64,000 nucleotides of DNA from Tetranychus cinnabarinus. Its lineage: Eukaryota; Arthropoda; Arachnida; Trombidiformes; Tetranychidae. The stretch spans positions 248,001 to 312,000 of the forward strand of contig WHVY01000009.1 of NCBI GenBank assembly GCA_022266195.1. Direction: 5' to 3'. Under the pieces are notes generated by a model. That model did no database searches and had not been told where the DNA came from. It saw only the letters and a list, made by a program, of their open reading frames with translations. Numbering within the stretch: position 1 is the first letter of the stretch; each line of letters begins with the position of its first letter. A program made the position numbers and the translations under genes. Below are positions 60,149-64,000 of this stretch, one piece after another.

Positions 60149-63100
60149 TTAGCTAATACAACAATTAGATTCATCGTTGGACAGCTCATTGTCAAAAGAA
60201 GGTAAAAGTCGAGTTGGTGGTTCAACATAATGTCCATCCAGATATACTCGATAAGTAACAATGTGATGACTATCATTGGGTCGGTTGCAAAGGGATGTTA
60301 AACAGGAATCCACATTGGCAGCAATGCTGCTATTACAATAAGATAATTTCAGGAAAGTTGTTTCAGCTGAAAGGACTCGAGCTCCTGTAAATTGCAAGAA
60401 ATTAAAGAGACAAAAGACAAAATTAACAAACATGAGCTTTAATGACAAATTTAGGTCCACGTCATTGATTGAATTCAGTAAATTAATTCCATAGTCTGCA
60501 AATTGCCTGAAACATCTTTAGCTTTTTAAATCCAAATTTAGCTTTTCTAACCATAAACCTGATCAAACATATCAATTTACAGTCTTATTAATAAACTTAA
60601 ACACATAATATTTTGCAGGCATAAACTTGCATCAAGTGTCTACTGGCAAAAGGTGTAAACAAAACCTTTACATTGATTGAAACAATGAAATTGCAAGTAA
60701 ATCAACGAATGAAGATGATTAAAAAAGGTAAATAATTTGGCACATTTAGATTTCGTGTTTAAAAAAATGAAGCCAATCACGTTAGAAACTAATTATCTGT
60801 AAATTGAAATTGGAGGAGTAACTTGAATTCATCAATGTTGATATACAATGTTGCTATTTTATCGATTCTTGAAGATATGAAAATCAGGCATTTTAGGTGT
60901 GTTATCACATAATATTCAATATTACATGGACTTTCCGAATTTGTTTTACCTTAAATTATTTTCTGTTTCTATCTTACCTGTAATAGTAAGCCAAGCTTCC
61001 ATTTTTCTTTTGGTTGCAGCAACAGTTTCATATTGATTAGATGTTTTATGTCTGATGGGCACAAATATCTTGCAATTGAGCACGATCTCCGGGTGTTTAA
61101 TTGATTCAACTGATATTCCCCTTGTTGGTACAGCATAAGCTAATCTGATAAATTTCAGACTGAACTCTGCCTTACCAGGAATTAAGAGACTCAAATTACT
61201 GTCAATTGGATGTTTACAGTCTGAATTAGCTGCTGGTGGAAACATAAATTGTAATGAATCATTAATATTGTATGTTTTTATCCTATCTTTAGATACTTAC
61301 TTTTGGACATCAATGGCACTTCAACTGATTGGCAATTAAGGTATCGGTAATGTGAAGGTTGATCTCGAAACCATTGAGATGCTCGAGTAAATAAACTAGC
61401 AAACGATTCATAGTCAGGAGGAGCAAGAGGTGAATCCCATGAAGATGAAGACGGAACGAAATCTTTGAGGCCAATTTCCTCCATACAAGTCTCTCCGTAC
61501 TCATAATAGATACGCAATGTTTGTGCATAACTGGATGAATCTCGATAAAATTCACTACTTTCAGTGTCAATCTCCCATTTACCTGTCACTGGAATTGATA
61601 CAGTTTCAACTGATATTATTTTACCTGAAAACAATGGAAAACAGATTAATTATAAATTGTTGAAAGTCTACAATCTAATTACTTTTGATGGATTCAGACT
61701 TGACTATCCTTTAATTTAAAATCAATCTCTAGGCCTATTATTTATTTGCTAGTCCATCAATTATGGTTCTAGTTGATTATTTATTAAAGATTTATTGAAC
61801 TCATTTAGATTGATCCAACAATTTAACCTAAAAATCGTTACTGAATTTCATTTTTGTTTTCATTTATTGATTTTCTCATCTAGTCTAGTCGTTAAGATAA
61901 TGATGCATTTTCTTGTTATAATAAAATCTTTTTTGATTCTCGCAAATTCATTTTGATTACCTTGAATTGGTTTCTTGTGTAAAAGATTGTTAACTCTAAT
62001 AACCATCTCCTCGATAGTTTCATGTCCATTTGGTGACCAAACAGTCCTTCCATTAGATCCATTAATGTTGTTACCATTTAACTTGGGTACGACATTGATT
62101 AAGCCAAGTTTTTGAAATGGTTGACCATTTTTGTTCGGTGTTAACCATAGTCTAAGGTTTGGACAATTTAATTAAAAAAGTAGATATTATTCGTAAATCC
62201 AATTGTTGAAAATAGTTAAAGATGAGAGCAATTAAGTATTGAATGCACATGTTGCATTATAAATACAATGAAACAAACATTATCCAATGTATTTGAATCA
62301 CAATGAGACAGCTGTAGCCAGCATTTGAACAACCAGCTTCTTGTCAAACCTTAAAATGACAAACCTAAATATGAATATTTATTCAGATAATTAGATTGAC
62401 TATTAAACTATTATCTGCTGGCTTAATCATAATAATAATTGCTTAAAGCAAAATTGATCAAGTATCAATAAACCTGTTGTTTATTAATAATCCATCCCTG
62501 GTAACTTGCTTGCTCTTTGAGTAATGCAACACATTTAACCAGTAAACAAATCTTGATTTCTGCTGTTGATTAAAATCATCTTTCTCTTTCTCTGTCTGAT
62601 TTTAAAGGCTAATTATCAATTTATTGATTTACTTGTCTCTTGTTTTAATGGTTTGGATACATTTGGATAAGCTTGCGTTCACCTGGTTTACCTGATTCCT
62701 TTAATTCCTTTTTTTGCCAATGAACCAATGGAGACTGAGATTTCATTTCCAAAGCCAGAGTCTGGGTCGTAGATGATTGATTCAACCGACACAACAATCC
62801 ATTCTGGATGTGACTCTAACCATTTATTAATTTGTTCAAACAAATCACTAATAATCAAAAGAATGGTGTAAACAATGAGATCAATGTCATCAGAGGAGTT
62901 ATATTGAAGGAAATCATAATCGAAAGCTTGAACAGGTTTCAAGAAATTGTACAAACCTAAGAGTTTGATATTTTGGAATTAAAAACCAAGCTTGTGGTCG
63001 ACGTCGATAGTTGGGGCAAAAATCAATCAAATTGAAACAGCTCTCAGGATGACGATTTGATCCAGCTGTTGGTGTTTCAGTCATAATTACACCACTGAAA

Positions 63101-63190
63101 CCTGGTCTCTCCAATTTACAAGTAAATGCTGGGCACTTTCCGATTAAACATAGACCATTGATTGGAAGTATTGAATCACTTGAACAAAAT
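60149..63190 (-). CDS. Uncharacterised protein built of about four related modules, 5' end not resolved
   Basis: Six minus-strand exons join in phase: 63190-62957, 62847-62692, 62151-61961, 61624-61301, 61232-60978 and 60384-60149, about 465 codons. I do not recognise the family. Four stretches share a pattern: a helix with a tryptophan or leucine near its end (SDLFEQINKWLESHPEW; HETIEEMVIRVNNLLHKKP; ESFASLFTRASQWFRDQP; YETVAATKRKMEAWLTI), then a strand ending VES/VET/CQSVE/SAET, then an aromatic strand (IRLWLTP, LRIYYEYG, IRLAYAVP, TYRVYLDGHY). Many cysteines and the absence of a lysine-rich tail suggest a secreted or lumenal protein. The first exon starts mid-codon after AG at 63191, so a signal-peptide exon should lie upstream, near 63200-64000 or beyond. 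The acceptor at 61232 could be three bases further in. Confidence 0.75.
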
Positions 63191-64000
63191 CTGTCCACAG
63201 GAATGAAAAAAACTACTTTTTTGTTTTCAATTTTCTGGTTTCACACAAAATTGCTCGATTCAACGTCTTGTATTTTCTTTCTTTCTGATTACTCTTAAGA
63301 CCTAGTTAAACAATGAATACACATCATTCACATCAAGTGATGAATGATGATAATAATAATATTTAATATAATAAAAGTACCATCACCATTATCACCGCTA
63401 TGACAACCAGATAGTTAATGAGTGAATCTTGTTCAAGTAAACATCTTACTTTTGTAATCACTATCAAAGGTAAAACAAAGATCCCTAATGATGATCCAAA
63501 GATACAGATTTGCACTTTTAAAGCCAACTAACGCAGATTAGCCTCACAAATGGTTAAATCTTTGAGTTAAACTGACATTTAACAGTTCATTTGGATAAAT
63601 ATAATTTAATTATAGCCATTTATCATAAGTTAGGTACAACAGTTTCTTAAAAATTAGTACCTAATTCAAACTGGAAAAGCAATCAGCAAATGTGACAGGA
63701 AATGCTGAGTTAAATATATTTGTTATTTTCTAGATTGCTTCAGACAATTAGGACGAATGAATAAAACTCAAGAGCTATTGAATGATCATTAAAATCGATC
63801 CTTCAACGAGATTGAAAATGATGTAAACAATCGGCCGATCATATAAGCAAAATCAAATCATGTTTACCAAAAATTTAATCATTTGCAGAAGCGTCTTGAT
63901 TTACTTTACAAAATCACAAAGTCATTTGACATTGCCATGACTTTCGAACGGACAAAAACAAAATGTTTCGATAGCTCTTAAGACTAATGAGCTTGAAATA
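63191..64000. other. Sequence upstream of the modular gene's first visible exon
   Basis: Probably intron or 5' region on the minus strand. No frame with an ATG and a signal peptide joins convincingly to the exon starting at 63190. Nothing else is visible. Confidence 0.4.

Noticed and set aside
62688..62954. An 88-codon minus-strand frame with a hydrophobic stretch that looks like a membrane segment
   Set aside because: Its first part is intron 62956-62848 of the modular gene (GTTTGT donor, ATTAG acceptor). Splicing it out joins YQTL to SDLFEQ in phase and restores the module pattern.
1..64000. tRNA, rRNA, CRISPR arrays, bacterial operons
   Set aside because: No cloverleaf with GGTTCGAAT-type T-arm was seen, and no array of spaced direct repeats. 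The gene structure is eukaryotic. Absence is by eye only.

Overview
The window is eukaryotic nuclear DNA. It is AT-rich, genes are split by GT-AG introns, and there are no operons or Shine-Dalgarno sites. The proteins are animal: an L-type calcium channel alpha-1 subunit that follows the arthropod L-type channel closely, an AGO-family Argonaute, a BTBD1/2-type BTB-PHR protein, DDX42, PCF11 and a GPR155-type transporter-like protein. Long single-exon genes next to one gene with kilobase introns suggest a small-genome arthropod, perhaps a mite. The mite placement is a guess from gene structure and composition; I ran no search.

Layout. Positions 1-28673 hold the 3' part of one L-type calcium channel gene on the plus strand: domain II S5 to the stop codon, 16 coding exons whose phases all agree, with introns up to 8.1 kb. 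A dense block follows: a P5C-reductase-like gene (29285-30589, +), a twin-CX9C protein like mitoribosomal mS37/CHCHD1 (31503-30947, -), a UBE2L3-type ubiquitin-conjugating enzyme (33799-32503, -) and, divergent from it, an ER-phagy receptor of the RETREG/FAM134 family (34167-35396, +). Next come a decayed DDX42 fragment, a Helitron-like insertion, the BTBD1/2 gene (40797-38539, -), a decayed RETREG fragment and the intact DDX42 gene (41749-44125, +). After a gap with a long inverted repeat lies an Argonaute gene with a complete slicer tetrad (46370-49405, +). Then follow GPR155/LYCHOS (51429-53876, +), an unrecognised repeat-rich intronless gene (54408-55475, +), PCF11 (59160-56071, -), and a multi-exon gene of unknown function built of about four related modules (63190-60149, -), whose 5' end is not resolved.

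The genes do not form one pathway. Most are housekeeping genes (ubiquitin transfer, ER turnover, splicing, 3'-end processing, small-RNA silencing, mitochondrial translation, lysosomal nutrient sensing) beside a neuronal/muscle channel. What stands out is local DNA rearrangement: reciprocal decayed copies of RETREG and DDX42; an inverted copy of the PCF11 3' end across the unrecognised gene from PCF11; a roughly 45-nt upstream element shared by GPR155 and that gene; and a 42-nt copy of the calcium channel stop-codon region downstream of the real one.
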